Assembly: GCA_004764695.1 (NCBI GenBank)
Contig: SMSO01000006.1
Location: 352,859-416,858, forward strand
Reading direction: 5' to 3'
From: Schizochytrium sp. TIO01
Taxonomy: Eukaryota; Sar; Bigyra; Thraustochytrida; Thraustochytriidae
DNA length: 64,000 nt
Position numbers and translations under genes: made by a program. The notes under the pieces were generated by a model that was given only the letters and a program-made list of their open reading frames with translations, was not told the DNA's origin and did not search any database. Each line of letters begins with the position of its first letter. Position 1 is the stretch's first letter. This document shows positions 46,132-57,266 of this stretch, piece after piece.

Positions 46132-46163
46132 GAACGAACGAACGAACGAACGAACGAACGAAA
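46132..46163. repeat. (GAAC)n microsatellite
   Basis: Seven or more perfect GAAC/CGAA units. Confidence 0.9.
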
Positions 46164-46466
46164 GAACTTGTGCTCCATCCTTCGGTGCGTGTTTAACTCC
46201 AAGTCCCTTTAAAAGTCCGATTCGATGGTAGACTGAAGAAGAAGAAGATATTGCCCATCGCGAAACCTGCCATTCCTTTCACAAGACGGTCGCGTCGTGG
46301 GTGCCTATATCCGCTCTTCAATCGACTCACGCTGTTAGCTACTAACGTCTTCTTCACTCGTCGCTTGGCTCTTCGCATTGACTCAACTTGTATGGCTGCC
46401 GCGGAAGGCTCCATGAATAAGATGGCGCGCGATTTTCATTGTAGATATGTATCTATGTTGTATGTA

Positions 46467-46555
46467 AGTGAGTGAGTGAGTGAGTGAGTGAGTGAGTGAG
46501 TGAGTGAGTGAGTGAGTGAGTGAGTGAGTGAGTGAGTGAGTGAGTGAGTGAGTGA
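46467..46555. repeat. (GTGA)n microsatellite, about 22 copies
   Basis: An 89-base perfect tetranucleotide tract AGTG/GTGA, the longest pure microsatellite in the window. Confidence 0.95.
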
Positions 46556-48165
46556 ATGTGTGTATGTATATGTAAGAGTGTACTTTTAGTGGTTCCTGAA
46601 GACTGACTGATTGATTCAACAACACCTTCGCAGAGTTGCGGAGTTTCCAACTTTGGATTTCGACGGCCTTCTCCGTTCTCCGGTCGCTCCCTCGGCAGCG
46701 CTTGGACCTCGCGGTTTTCACGCATTTTCGCAAGCTGAGGTGGCCTTTGCCTGCTTCGGTAGCCTCGCGTTGTCCCTGGCCAAGACTGGCTGCCGCTCAG
46801 ACTTGGGACTCGTGTACCACATCGCTCGGCCTTGTTTTATTTTCTAACAGAGAGCTTTCATAACTCTGGCAGATACAAGCAAACATTCATCTATTTTATA
46901 TAATTATTATTTAGTATTTATTTTTAATTTCTCAATTGTATATATATTTTAATTTTAATTTTAATTTTTTTTAATGTGCATCTCTTTTGCTTTTGTTTTT
47001 CTTTCCCCACTTCTTCCAATTGACTGATCCCTTGAAAAAAAAAGCAAAAACAAAGAACTCTTCCCTTTTTCCAAATTCTCTCTTCTGTAATTCTCCAGTC
47101 TCCGTTCAAGTTGTGTCTCGCTTCCTGTAAGCATGGTTTGGAAGCGCTGCCAGTAAATCAGAGAAAAACGTGTCTTTCTTTCAATACTTGCATGTCGTCG
47201 GTCGTGGCCGTTTTCTGTTCCTGCTTTATTTTACGAGTTCGTCTGCTCAGAATAACATGAGAAACTCCGTTGCCAAAGGAGAAGAGTTCAATCTCCCCAC
47301 ACCGTCCCCACATACTCCACAGTCGATGTGCCTCATAACTTAATCAGTAGAACTCAATAAGATGCACCGAAGCTCTGCTGTGGGAAACGTGTCGTCTGCT
47401 GGTTAAATCACGGCGATCCATCCTCAAGCGAAGCCTAGTATTTCAAGAAAGCGAAACTCGAACCATGGAGCTTGAGATTGCGACGGATCTTACGCATCTT
47501 ACGCCGTTATCAAGTTCGCAATACAAGCCAGGCGGTTGGGGTTTCCTTCTCCTCTGTCGCCGCCTTCCGCAGCGCGTAATTCCTCTATTCCGATTCGATC
47601 GGTTCGGGTCCTGTCGCTTGATGGCAGCCAGCCAGCTCCTCCCTTCCGCTTCGCCAGCGTCTTTCCTCATCTCCAAACTGATTCCACGCTATCCGCCTTT
47701 TCGTCCGCACGTGCATGATGGCTCACGCGCCAGCTGTGTTTCGCTTCTGTGAGCCATGCCAGCGGCAGGTGCTGTCTTGCTTGTCATCCGCTCAAGACAA
47801 TCAATCTCTTGGAATCCTAAACCAACCTCACTGAGCTTCTGAAGATTGATCTATCGATCGACGTGGGCGGTTCGACTCTACTGGGCTTCCTCAGTCGCTG
47901 CTTTCAGGGTCGGTTCTCCAGAATATCTTGTCTTGTCTCGTCTTGTCTTGCCGGCCCCGCTCGAAGCCAGCTGGCTAGCTGGAGCCTTTTCAGGGATAAC
48001 GTTCCGTGAAACATCCCTCCACTTGACGCCAATACTCTTTCGGACCTCGATTGTCGCGAACAGTCCTGTCTTCAAACGCGCTGGGCAACATGGGTGTTCT
48101 GCATCTATCTCGCCAGCTCCGGCCCCGAGCAATTCCGCCGCTCCACGGACCATTTACCTACCCAC

Positions 48166-48366
48166 ATGGATGACCAACGTCTCGGTGCCTCAGATCCTGT
48201 GCCGCTGATGAGTGAGCTCAACGCAGGCAGCCTCAACCCGGAATTGGCTATTGCTCTAGAAATCGACGATTGTACAGTGCTCCTTGAAAGGCGGTCCCGG
48301 CGCCCAAACTTGAAAGACATCCTGAAAGGTATACAGCCGAACGAGGTTTCTTTGGTTTTTAGGTGA
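48166..48366 (+). CDS. possible small ORF, 66 codons
   Basis: Weak candidate. An ATG at 48166 opens a 66-residue frame (MDDQRLGASDPVPLMSELNA and on to ERRSRRPNLKDILKG). Amino-acid use is balanced and protein-like, but there is no known motif, and the surrounding GC-rich DNA opens chance frames on both strands. A 34-base GTATAC...TTTTTAG segment at 48329-48362 could be a micro-intron or nothing. Confidence 0.15.
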   Translation: MDDQRLGASDPVPLMSELNAGSLNPELAIALEIDDCTVLLERRSRRPNLKDILKGIQPNEVSLVFR

Positions 48367-50515
48367 AGCAGGGTGGCCATGTTGATGAAGAGTGAGAGTG
48401 GCACGGTCCCCCCGTGAACACTCACACTCTCCAAGTTATTATATGTGGCCCTATGTTGTTTCGTTCAATATTAAAAAAAACAACTAATAAAGTATGTTTT
48501 TTACTAACAACCGTTTGGCGTAATGATATATCATAAATGTAGAAATATAGAAATAAAATGACCAATGCACAAATAGACACTTGGCTGAATGCTTCTTCTT
48601 CGAAGCATACCGCTATTGACACATGGAAGCTAGAAATCCTGAGGTTACGTTGTTTTTAATTTTAAAATAGAAGTAAGCAAAAATTTAAAAAGAAAGCATT
48701 AAAATAAAAAAGGAAATAAATAACATGAAACACCAAAACTCACTGATGGTTTTTCAGGAATTCGTGATAAGAGAGCCCCGAAAGATCATGGCAGAGGAAG
48801 CGATGCGCCACTTGAAGGCAGAGCTTGAAGGCAGAAAGCACCTTCTCGCGGCAAAGCTCTACGTTTTGGCCCAGAAAGATAACCTGTCGTTGTTTTTTTA
48901 TCCCGCCAAAGATCGTACTCGAGTGGAACGACTTGTTCTCCTCGCACTTTTTCGCTCTTGGTTGTCTGTCTGATTTATTTACTCTTTTGTTTTGCTGTGG
49001 CTGGCTTTAGCTGCGTTTCTGAGAAGACTTGGCACTGTGACCGAAAGACTTTCTCTTCTTTTTCTCCGGCTTTGTCTCAGTAAACTCATTTCGAGAGTTT
49101 GGGTGTTGCAGAAACAGCTTCTGCACTCGCTCTGAGCTGCCTCTGCGCTCGTTCTCCGGCCATGATCCATTTATCTCTTCGATACTGTAAACCTCCGCCG
49201 TCCATCGGTCAGTTCCTTAGCACTTTTACATTTGGTAATGTTTTATTGTCTGGTCATGCATGTCATGTGTGGTCTTGGTTTTTTATTTTACTTTTAAAAT
49301 TAAAATTTTATCTTAAAACAATTTAATTATATCAATTATGTATATTATATGTACACCTTGCTAGTACCCTAATCCGCATTCTACCTTCATCATTACAAAG
49401 TCGCGAGTTGAAGTTAAAGGCCAAAGGTGAACTAAAATTGAGCGCCGCGGAATTCAAGGCAAGGCCATGTGGAGGCCTGTCACGAACGAAATGTTTGCTT
49501 GTCCACCTAGGCTGGCTGTCCTCCTCCTGACTGTTCGACCCAGGGAACCCAGCCAGTGTCGTCTGGCCAGCCAGCCTTGGCAGGCTCACATTGCAAACCT
49601 CGAACTAGAGATTCCAGCTCGTTGCACGAGCAATTCTCAGGATCTCCCCTGAACTACAAGGTACATACATTCCTACTTCGAGGTCTATCTGTGCAGCCAG
49701 AGTAATTCGGACGTCATAAATTGCTAACGACTCGACTCTTCCGGCTTTAGCGAGCGGGCAGCGCTTTCGCTGTGCCATTCCTTTGCCGACGCTACCGCTA
49801 AAGGCTCAAGCATTTGATCAGCTGGTTGATGACAAGTTGACTGTCTGTCTGATACTTATTCTCTCAACGTGACCTTTGTTTTTATTAATCAAAATCAAAA
49901 TATATAATAATAATAGTAAGGAACGTGCCCTTGTTTATTTACACAAAGTCAAGACAATCAAAACCCCGAAGCAAAGGCGAATACACCCTATTCGCTAGGC
50001 GGTGTGCTGATTGTTTGGATTTCGTGGCAACGAGCGCAGAGAAGAGGGCTTTTGTGATATCTGTTAGGCCATTGTGGTACTTTTTTCATGGTTCTTGAGG
50101 TTGTTATTCTTCCTGTGCATCCGAATTACCATTTGGTAGGTCCCCTACAAAAATCATCAGTTTGGTTTGTAGTACCAAAAACACAACACAACACATTTTC
50201 TTTTTTTTAATAGGAACGAAGCACCCAGTCATAGGAGATTGAAGAGTAAAAGAAAAAGAAAAAGAAAGGAGGTGGTTGCCCGAAGAAAAACAAGGGAGAA
50301 AGAGACTTTCGAAAAACTTTCAATTGGAATAAAGTGATTTCCACTTTGCTCTCCCGTGGCCAAGTTGAGTCACCTTGCACGCGTACGCTCAACAGACGCC
50401 TGCAAACCCGTTTTTGAGGCTGGCAGGCCTTGCAGCACCGCCTCGCTGCCGTCAGCTGGTACTGCCTGCTGCCAGCTGACACCTGACCAACACGAGAACT
50501 CAGACTAGTGAAGTG

Positions 50516-53500
50516 ATGGTCTGGTACGTGCGCAACTCTGAACAAAGCGCTCCTGAAAACTTCTCAGGGACGTGCTTGGGCGCACGAGCTGGCAAAACCT
50601 TTATTCTGGCTGAGAACATGAAGAAGACTGTGGCAGCAGAGACCTGCTCAAGATGCAAGTCAAGGGAGCAGATTTGCCATGTAAATAGTAATGATGATAG
50701 CTTATGCAACAGCAATAGTAACTGCACCTTCAAAAGAAGAAAAAAGGGAACTAGTCTCACGAATGGAGTCGTCCGAAGATTGGCAGTGCTGTTTTCTTCC
50801 TTGGTCGTTCTCATGTCAACCCAAGTCACTGGCGAGGAGGTTCGCTTTACAGCGACGCTGACGTCTTCGAGAAGCCCTGATGACAGCGACACTGGCGGAT
50901 TCCAGGACGCTGCAGCTAGCTGCTTTGATGTTGCAGCTGAGGATGTTGGGTGCACTGTAAAATCATCAAATATGCAAGTAGTCTTCACAGGTCTTACGAT
51001 TGCAGACAATTTAGAAAATTCGAATTTGGATCGATTGTGCCGATGCATGCGCACATATATTGGCGAAACTACAGACTTTGAACTCAGTGAAGCCGGCTTT
51101 CGGCGCGAGAGCTCCTCTGGAATTTTTCATGAGTGGAAAGCACTTTCCAAACCAAACATTATGTTTGTATTGACAGACGATCATGGCTGGGCTGATGTAG
51201 GTTGGCACGACTATGAAGAATCAAATCTGGAAAGTGCTACTCCATTTCTTGACACTCTTGTGACCGAGAGTGTTCGTCTTGAACGTATGTACACCGCGCC
51301 AGTCTGCAGCCCATCCCGAACAATGTTATGGACAGGACGTTATTATTATCGCACTGGATATGGTCCGGCTGTTTCAAATGGTCAGATCTATGGTGTATCT
51401 GGACATGAAACCTTGTTACCGGAAATACTTAAAGGAAATGGATATCATGGGGCCTTGCTAGGCAAATGGCATCAGGGGTATCAAGACCAGCGGCACTGGC
51501 CAACGTTTCGCGGTTTTGACAACCATGTAGGGCCCTTCAGTCTTAACTATTTGTCCAGAGTTCAGGATATAACCTTTTCACAAAGTCCAGAGATCTTTGC
51601 AATAGCTAGTGCGGACATACCTAACATGGCAACACTTCATAACGGGACCATGAAAGCGGGTAAACTCAGTTATGAGAACGAGTTACCTCCGCTTTATAAT
51701 TCTAGCGATAGTGGCGGGATCTATGAGTCCATGCATGGCACTGATATCATAGGGATTGAATCAAAACGGTTTGTTGACATGTTCTACTCTTCAGAAGCAC
51801 GTAATACTCCATTATTTCTTAACGTTGCCTTCCGTGCTCCTCATGCAACAGTTCTTGCACCAGAACGTTACAGCACTGATGCCATTTTGTCAAAGCTCTT
51901 TACGAAGGCTTCATTATCAGAATATCGCCGGGACTACCTATGCATGATTCATGCTGCAGATGCAGGGGTTGAAGCAACTGTAGAGGCCATGCGATCAGAA
52001 TACGCATGGCATGATACAGTGTTCATCTTCTCATCTGACAATGGCGGGCTTTCCACAAAAAAAGGAGGAGCAAGCAACTACCCATTGATGGGGCAAAAAA
52101 ATACAATGTGGGAGGGCGGAATCCGTGTTGCAACTCTTCTTCGTGGAACAGAGTCTTCTCTTGCTGCACTTGATGATTCCGTAAAAGGCACTGCAAGTAA
52201 CCTTTACTTGCATTTTGTCGATATGATGCCAACCTTAGCAACAGGTATAGCTGGCATCCCAGTTGAAGATTACAAACTAGCTTGGAAGTGCCCTAAGTGC
52301 CTTCCTCACCGTGACAACATCTTGGATGGGCGCAATTTGTGGGATGCCATTCGTACAGGTCTCGAGGGAGAAGAATTTTACGAAACACGTGTACTCTCTG
52401 TTGTACCTGAGGAGCAAACAGATCTCAGCGAAGATCTGGAAAAACTCTTGAAGTTCGTTCCTGATTATGTGCGCAATGTGAGCTTCTATGATGGTACAAT
52501 TTATGAGAGTTTGGTAAAGGCCTCTTCGGATGGGTTTACATGGGCTGCTCAACAAGAACGAATTGCCCGGCACGGAGGAGGTGTCGTGCAATATGGCCCC
52601 TATAAACTTGTTTTTGGTTTCCCTTCCAGCTATGGCAAACCAAATTTCCCTTGGGAGATGACAACATCTGATTATCGTACTCGATTCCGGAGCACACCAA
52701 ATAATGGTGGTGTGGCCATTAATTTTGATGTCGGATCTGAAGGAATTCCGCGGGGACACTTCAATAAATTTTTCATGTTCAACGTAGAAGATGATGAAGG
52801 TGAGAGGAAAAACCTTTTGCGATCTACATACTTGAATGCGGATATTAAGGCTATCGTGAATAAGATGTTTGAGGTCTACAGAACTATTCAGCAACCTGAA
52901 GAGGCAGTGGTGGACCACTATTTAAAGTATAGTTTATCCGGGGATCCTGCGCAGGTGCTTGTTGCCAGTGAAACCAAAGCTTTTTTCCATCCCTTCTGCG
53001 ACCAAAGTTTGCGCTGTAAATATGACTCAGAAGTTGTACAACCACCTTCGGTCACGGATGCTCCCACAACTGCGCCAACACTCGCACCAACATCGAAACC
53101 AACTATTTCACCAACCAAAAGTCCTAGTTTGTCTCCGAGCGCCTCTCCAACACTTTATCCCACTAGTTTTCCTACCTTGGCTCCCACTCGGGCGCCCACA
53201 ACTGAGCCAGGAGAAAAAGTAGAACCGTCCCAATCTACCATGTCTCCGACAGCAACGCCAACACACTATCCAACATCACTTCCTACGAAGCAACCCACTG
53301 ACTTGAAAGATGCTTCTGAGGTTTTATCTTCAGAATTACAGAGCGAGGCAGATGCGCTCCAAAATCTGTCCAAGAGAAAGCATTTCCCACGAGGTTGTGC
53401 AGCATACATCTTCGAAAGTGCAACAATCCCATCTAGCGTTAGCCCGTATAGAAAGAGGACATACAAGGCTAAATACGGAAGCTGGAAAACGAAATGCTGG

Positions 53501-53668
53501 AGTTATTGTAACATACATTATAAGAACTGCGTGATGTTTAGTGCTGAGAAAATATCCAATCGAAAGTACGTGTGTAGGATATACGCAGAAAGTACATCGT
53601 ATTTGGAACAGCGTATCTCAAGTACAAGTACCAACATAGCAGCTCTTGGAAATATGTGCTTTACGTAA
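50516..53668 (+). CDS. type I sulfatase with Pro/Thr stalk and Cys-rich tail
   Basis: A 1050-residue sulfatase of the arylsulfatase B-like group. Residues about 83-104 (RRLAVLFSSLVVLMSTQVTG) form an internal signal or anchor after a basic, Asn/Ser-rich cytosolic-like lead. The catalytic domain begins near 215: NIMFVLTDDHGWADVGWH supplies metal-binding Asp residues; CSPSR (Cys264) is the formylglycine-modification motif; GKWHQG, APHATV and SSDNGG are the other family sites. A Pro/Thr/Ser stalk (about 845-930, TAPTLAPTSKPTISPT style) follows. The last 90 residues hold spaced cysteines (CWSYCNIHYKNCVMF) suggesting a PAN/apple-like module. Function: sulfate-ester hydrolysis outside the cell or in the secretory path; substrate unknown. 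GTG precedes the ATG at 50516. AATAAA at 53701 lies 33 bases after the stop. Confidence 0.92.
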   Translation: MVWYVRNSEQSAPENFSGTCLGARAGKTFILAENMKKTVAAETCSRCKSREQICHVNSNDDSLCNSNSNCTFKRRKKGTSLTNGVVRRLAVLFSSLVVLMSTQVTGEEVRFTATLTSSRSPDDSDTGGFQDAAASCFDVAAEDVGCTVKSSNMQVVFTGLTIADNLENSNLDRLCRCMRTYIGETTDFELSEAGFRRESSSGIFHEWKALSKPNIMFVLTDDHGWADVGWHDYEESNLESATPFLDTLVTESVRLERMYTAPVCSPSRTMLWTGRYYYRTGYGPAVSNGQIYGVSGHETLLPEILKGNGYHGALLGKWHQGYQDQRHWPTFRGFDNHVGPFSLNYLSRVQDITFSQSPEIFAIASADIPNMATLHNGTMKAGKLSYENELPPLYNSSDSGGIYESMHGTDIIGIESKRFVDMFYSSEARNTPLFLNVAFRAPHATVLAPERYSTDAILSKLFTKASLSEYRRDYLCMIHAADAGVEATVEAMRSEYAWHDTVFIFSSDNGGLSTKKGGASNYPLMGQKNTMWEGGIRVATLLRGTESSLAALDDSVKGTASNLYLHFVDMMPTLATGIAGIPVEDYKLAWKCPKCLPHRDNILDGRNLWDAIRTGLEGEEFYETRVLSVVPEEQTDLSEDLEKLLKFVPDYVRNVSFYDGTIYESLVKASSDGFTWAAQQERIARHGGGVVQYGPYKLVFGFPSSYGKPNFPWEMTTSDYRTRFRSTPNNGGVAINFDVGSEGIPRGHFNKFFMFNVEDDEGERKNLLRSTYLNADIKAIVNKMFEVYRTIQQPEEAVVDHYLKYSLSGDPAQVLVASETKAFFHPFCDQSLRCKYDSEVVQPPSVTDAPTTAPTLAPTSKPTISPTKSPSLSPSASPTLYPTSFPTLAPTRAPTTEPGEKVEPSQSTMSPTATPTHYPTSLPTKQPTDLKDASEVLSSELQSEADALQNLSKRKHFPRGCAAYIFESATIPSSVSPYRKRTYKAKYGSWKTKCWSYCNIHYKNCVMFSAEKISNRKYVCRIYAESTSYLEQRISSTSTNIAALGNMCFT

Positions 53669-54692
53669 ATATGATTATCCGTATTTTTGAAATGATTAAA
53701 AATAAAAGTAATGTTTGTATGCAATTAAGCGCCAATCTCGAGATTGCTGAAACCAATAAAGTGGTAGTTTATTGGAGCTTCTTGGAGATTTTGCATTGTA
53801 TGCTGAGGAATTTCGAGTATGAAGCCAACATTGAGTCTGCTTTCAAATGCTGCTAGGACATAGTGTACTTTTGTATGCTACCCTGAGGTTCAATGTTTGC
53901 AGTTCTATATATTTCAGATTGATTTGTCCATTTCAAGAGTTCATGAACAAAATCTGTGTGTAGTAGACCCCTTTCGAAACACACATTTTCCCGCTTCAGT
54001 GAAACGAACGTGTAACACAGCAGTTCAGCTTTCGCAAGTAAATTCATCAAAGTTCATACTACCTCCAACATCAAAATTATTTCATCTTACGACTATCATC
54101 CGGTGCTTTCAAAGCATAATAAAGGTTTAACAATTATTTTCACTCACAAAGAAGCTGTGGAAGTCTGTATTACGCACCAAGCTATTGGATTCGACTTCTC
54201 AGGGTTGAAAGGTAAGGAACAAGCGCACTGATACTGAACAAACCTGAAAAGGAGATGCGTCTATGTATGATTGTTTGTTTCCTTCAATAGTACTTTGCTC
54301 CAAATCGAATGGAAAGCCATGTATATCATTCTCTCGATCAATATAATATGATTGCATAAGTTGTCTATTGTTTTATCTGTTTTTGTTCTTTACATAGGGT
54401 ATGGGGGATTAGTAAAAGGGATAGAGAGAGATAGGGGAATTTCAAACAAAACAGACTGCGTAGAAAAACGCAACTATTTAAGTGTTTGTTTGTGCGAATG
54501 CATGTATGAATAGATGGTTAGGTAGGGTGGCATATGAGTAGTAGAAACAAAAAGTGGGTTTTAAGGTCGTGCTTGTCCAAGTAGTACAACGTTAAAAGAC
54601 TACCGCTGGCGAGAAGGGGGGCGGGGGAGTGGAGGCAATTGTGGACACTTGCCCAAGAAATACAGAGCAGCATGAGAACACATGAGCAACAC
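53669..54692. other. convergent intergenic region
   Basis: About 1 kb, AT-rich, carrying the sulfatase and PH-protein 3' ends. AATAAA at 53701-53706 suits sulfatase polyadenylation. No gene seen. Confidence 0.5.
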
Positions 54693-56675
54693 TTAGTTAT
54701 TCAAGTAGCCCGCCTGCTCACGTCCAAGAAACACGTTGAGGATAGCCGCACAAAACTGAAACCAGACTTGGATCATGACGAAGGATCCCCAGAAAATAGA
54801 TTCAGGAGCCTCTTTGACAGCAGAAGCAGCGATCTTTGCACGCTCTGACAGATGCTGCTGACGCTGGGGCTGAGCTTTCTTTGCTTGTCGATGGCGACGC
54901 TGTAATGCCCTTTCGGCCGCAGCGTATTGCATTTCGTATCCACGAGAGCCGAGATTCGAGACCCAGAGCTCCTTGGATGCAGCAGATTTTGCACGCATAA
55001 TCAACACACGGCCTGATGAGGTTTTGATCTTGAAGATCGACTCGTCTTCGGGGCAGTCAGCCTCGAGCGCAACTTCATCAAGGATAACGATTGTCGAAGG
55101 GCGGCTGGCGTCCTTTTGCGGGAACATGTAAAGGACATTGTTGTGTACAACAGCCCATCGCTTCTTCCAAGGACCCTGCATGTTTTCTGTAATGCTAACC
55201 CATCCTTTCAGCACTCCAGAGACAGATTCGGCACTGCTTGCGAGCTTAGCGGCTGCCGTGCGAGAACGTTGTGGCGACGAGTACCCGTCGGAGGAGTGCT
55301 TCGCTGAGGAGCTTCCTTCCGAAGAAGTCTCATCAATGCCGGCGAGATCACTACTTGAAATCAAAAATTCGTGGCAGACTACCTGCGACTTGGCATCACT
55401 ATCGTCACTGCCAAAGATGCGGATTTCGGGAGAGCTATTGATTTCCTGCTTGGTTTCTGAAGGTAGGGGCCACTCTTTCTTTTTCTCGTTTTTCGCTGCA
55501 ACCTGGACAGGCGGTTCCCCTGTACTTGTACCTTCGTATTGTCGGTTATCATTTGTGATATTCTCGACTTCACCGGGAAAGCTTTTCACCATTTTAGGTG
55601 GAGATCCGGCGCTCTCGAAAGGTTTCGGGTACTCTTCCTCGTCTAGGGGGGCTGGGGACGTGACAAGTGATGGAGGGTCATCGACGAATTGAACGTGACG
55701 AGTAGGCGAATCAGAGGGACTAGCTACACCCTTCTTTGAGGCAGGTGATGCAGGAACGTCTCCATCTGGCATGTCTTCTTTGACGGCCTCGGCGAAGGAC
55801 TTGTCTGGAGAAACAAGGGCACTGTGGTCCTCATCCATCGGGGTGTCTTCTTTGACGGCCTCGGCGAAAGACTTGTCTGGCGATACAAGGGCACTGTGGT
55901 CCTCTTCCATCGGGGTGTCTTCTTTGACAGCTTCGGCGAAAGACTTGTCTGGCGATACAAGGGCACTGTGGTCCTCTTCCATTGGGGTGTCTTCTTTGAC
56001 AGCCTCGGCGAAAGACTTGTCTGGCGATACAAGGGCACTGTGGTCCTCTTCCGTTGGGGTGTCTTCTTTAACAGCCTCGGCGAAAGACTTGTCTGGCGAT
56101 ACAAGGGCACTGTGGTCCTCTGCGGCTGATAAAGTTGGTGCGCCCGTATCCAAAGGAGAATCCTCCTTGACAGCATCTACGAAAGATTTGTCTGGTGTAA
56201 CAATAGCATTGTGGTCTTCCAGAGAAGGACTGTTGTGGTCGTCGGGTAGTCGTTCTTGGCCGAACATTGCCGCAGGTTGCAGCGTTGGTACACTGGACAG
56301 TTTTCCAGCAGCTGCTGGTCCAGGGCTCTTTGGCTGATGTTGAATGTCTGCCTTGAACTCATCTGTACCAGGCATCGAAATCTTCTTGTCACTTTTAGTA
56401 ATGAAAGCCTTTTTCATTTTTTCGGGGGAACCCGCACCATCGCTGCTGTTGTCATCATTGTTGTTGTTTGTCTTTACATTGGCAGCATCGCGGCCTACCT
56501 CCAGCTCACTGTGCACTGCGGACTCTTCCCGAGCGGGAGACATGGGCGGAGACCCGTTGAGTTCTTCATTGTTATTAGCGTTAAAGAAGTCTGGGTCATC
56601 AGATGGATCTAGTTCGTGATCCGCTGGTGTTGCTCCGTTCACCTTGTCTTTATCCGCCGTCGTTGATGGCAGCAT
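54693..56675 (-). CDS. PH-domain protein with tandem 24-residue repeats
   Basis: A protein of at least 660 residues. The middle is disordered and acidic and holds five near-identical 24-residue repeats (EDHSALVSPDKSFAEAVKED plus a TPxE tail) and one diverged copy. A PH domain of about 100 residues follows (VLKGWVSITENMQGPWKKRWAVVHNNVLYMF to LWVSNLGSRGYEM in outline), normally a phosphoinositide or protein-binding fold. A basic helix and a hydrophobic C-terminus (FWGSFVMIQVWFQFCAAILNVFLG) could insert in a membrane. The start is uncertain: the frame stays open upstream to about 56963 without an ATG, through a Lys-rich stretch (RRKKSKNKKNKK) and a Ser/Gly/Ala-rich stretch. The first in-frame ATG is 56673-56675; an upstream spliced exon may supply the real start. 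Family not recognised. Confidence 0.75.
   Translation of the reverse strand: MLPSTTADKDKVNGATPADHELDPSDDPDFFNANNNEELNGSPPMSPAREESAVHSELEVGRDAANVKTNNNNDDNSSDGAGSPEKMKKAFITKSDKKISMPGTDEFKADIQHQPKSPGPAAAGKLSSVPTLQPAAMFGQERLPDDHNSPSLEDHNAIVTPDKSFVDAVKEDSPLDTGAPTLSAAEDHSALVSPDKSFAEAVKEDTPTEEDHSALVSPDKSFAEAVKEDTPMEEDHSALVSPDKSFAEAVKEDTPMEEDHSALVSPDKSFAEAVKEDTPMDEDHSALVSPDKSFAEAVKEDMPDGDVPASPASKKGVASPSDSPTRHVQFVDDPPSLVTSPAPLDEEEYPKPFESAGSPPKMVKSFPGEVENITNDNRQYEGTSTGEPPVQVAAKNEKKKEWPLPSETKQEINSSPEIRIFGSDDSDAKSQVVCHEFLISSSDLAGIDETSSEGSSSAKHSSDGYSSPQRSRTAAAKLASSAESVSGVLKGWVSITENMQGPWKKRWAVVHNNVLYMFPQKDASRPSTIVILDEVALEADCPEDESIFKIKTSSGRVLIMRAKSAASKELWVSNLGSRGYEMQYAAAERALQRRHRQAKKAQPQRQQHLSERAKIAASAVKEAPESIFWGSFVMIQVWFQFCAAILNVFLGREQAGYLNN
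55761..56120 (-). repeat. 72-bp tandem repeat, five copies, in PH-protein gene
   Basis: Five copies spaced exactly 72 bases (GGCGAA marks at 55791, 55863, 55935, 56007 and 56079) plus a diverged sixth at about 56160-56220. Differences among copies are a few bases, so expansion is recent. The unit is in frame and codes 24 residues. Confidence 0.95.
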
Positions 56676-57060
56676 GGCTTTCAGTACTGAGGACTTTTTG
56701 TTCTTCTTGTTCTTGGATTTCTTGCGTCGTGCCACTGCGCCCCCATCTGAGCTCGAGGCTGACGACGACGACGCCGACGAGGACGACGCCGCGCCGCCGC
56801 CGCTGCCAGACCCGCCTTGGCCACGGGTCCTCCTTGTTGCTGCATCATCATTCCCGCCTTGCTTTCCTCCCTCCGTGCGATAGCTTTCCTCTTCGGAGAC
56901 AGCTTTTCCACGATCCGCTTCATCCGCTGCTGTTCCAGTTCTGCTGCTGCTGCTCCTTCTTCAATTCCTATTTCGCCTTCTTAGTCAGTCAGTCAAACAC
57001 TCAAATCAATCAATTAATCAGACAGGTAATCTCTTTCTCTCTTTCGTTCTACTCCAGATA

Positions 57061-57122
57061 GTAGCTAGCTAGCTAGAGCACCTTCTACTACGTCTTCCTA
57101 CTCCAAGCTAGCTAGCCAGCTA
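57061..57122. repeat. CTAG/TAGC short repeats
   Basis: Two clusters of TAGCTAGCTAGC units (57061-57077 and 57105-57122) about 330 bases upstream of the PH-protein open frame. Confidence 0.7.
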
Positions 57123-57226
57123 GGTTATCTTATCTCTCTCTTGGTTGCTGAGTCCCAACACCAATTTCGCTCGCACCTCTGCCGCCTCTGCCGCTTGCTC
57201 GCCCTCTCGCCCAGAGATGATTGATA

Positions 57227-57266
57227 CCCACCCACCCACCTGCCTGCCTGCCTGCCTGCCTGCCTG
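57227..57266. repeat. (CCCA)n-(CCTG)n microsatellite
   Basis: ACCCACCCACC followed by seven or so CCTG units. Confidence 0.9.

Larger units (their letters stand above)
44519..50515. other. 6 kb intergenic region with microsatellites and GC-rich islands
   Basis: No gene recognised. Blocks of GC-rich DNA (about 46600-46850, 47500-48370, 48770-48970 and 49100-49260) alternate with AT-rich stretches. GGTACC/TAGGTA motif clusters occur at about 44690-44715, 44828-44860, 45711-45730 and 45832-45855. A weak small ORF at 48166-48366 is listed separately. Confidence 0.45.

Noticed and set aside
48725-48973. 82-codon frame after a TTTTTCAG acceptor-like site
   Set aside because: It does not join in phase to the nearby small ORF and matches no family.
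55761-56120. CRISPR-like array
   Set aside because: Units are contiguous, 72 bases long, coding and without spacers; the genome is eukaryotic.
55724-56176. Repetitive frames on both strands over the 72-bp repeat
   Set aside because: They are other-frame readings of the PH-protein repeat.
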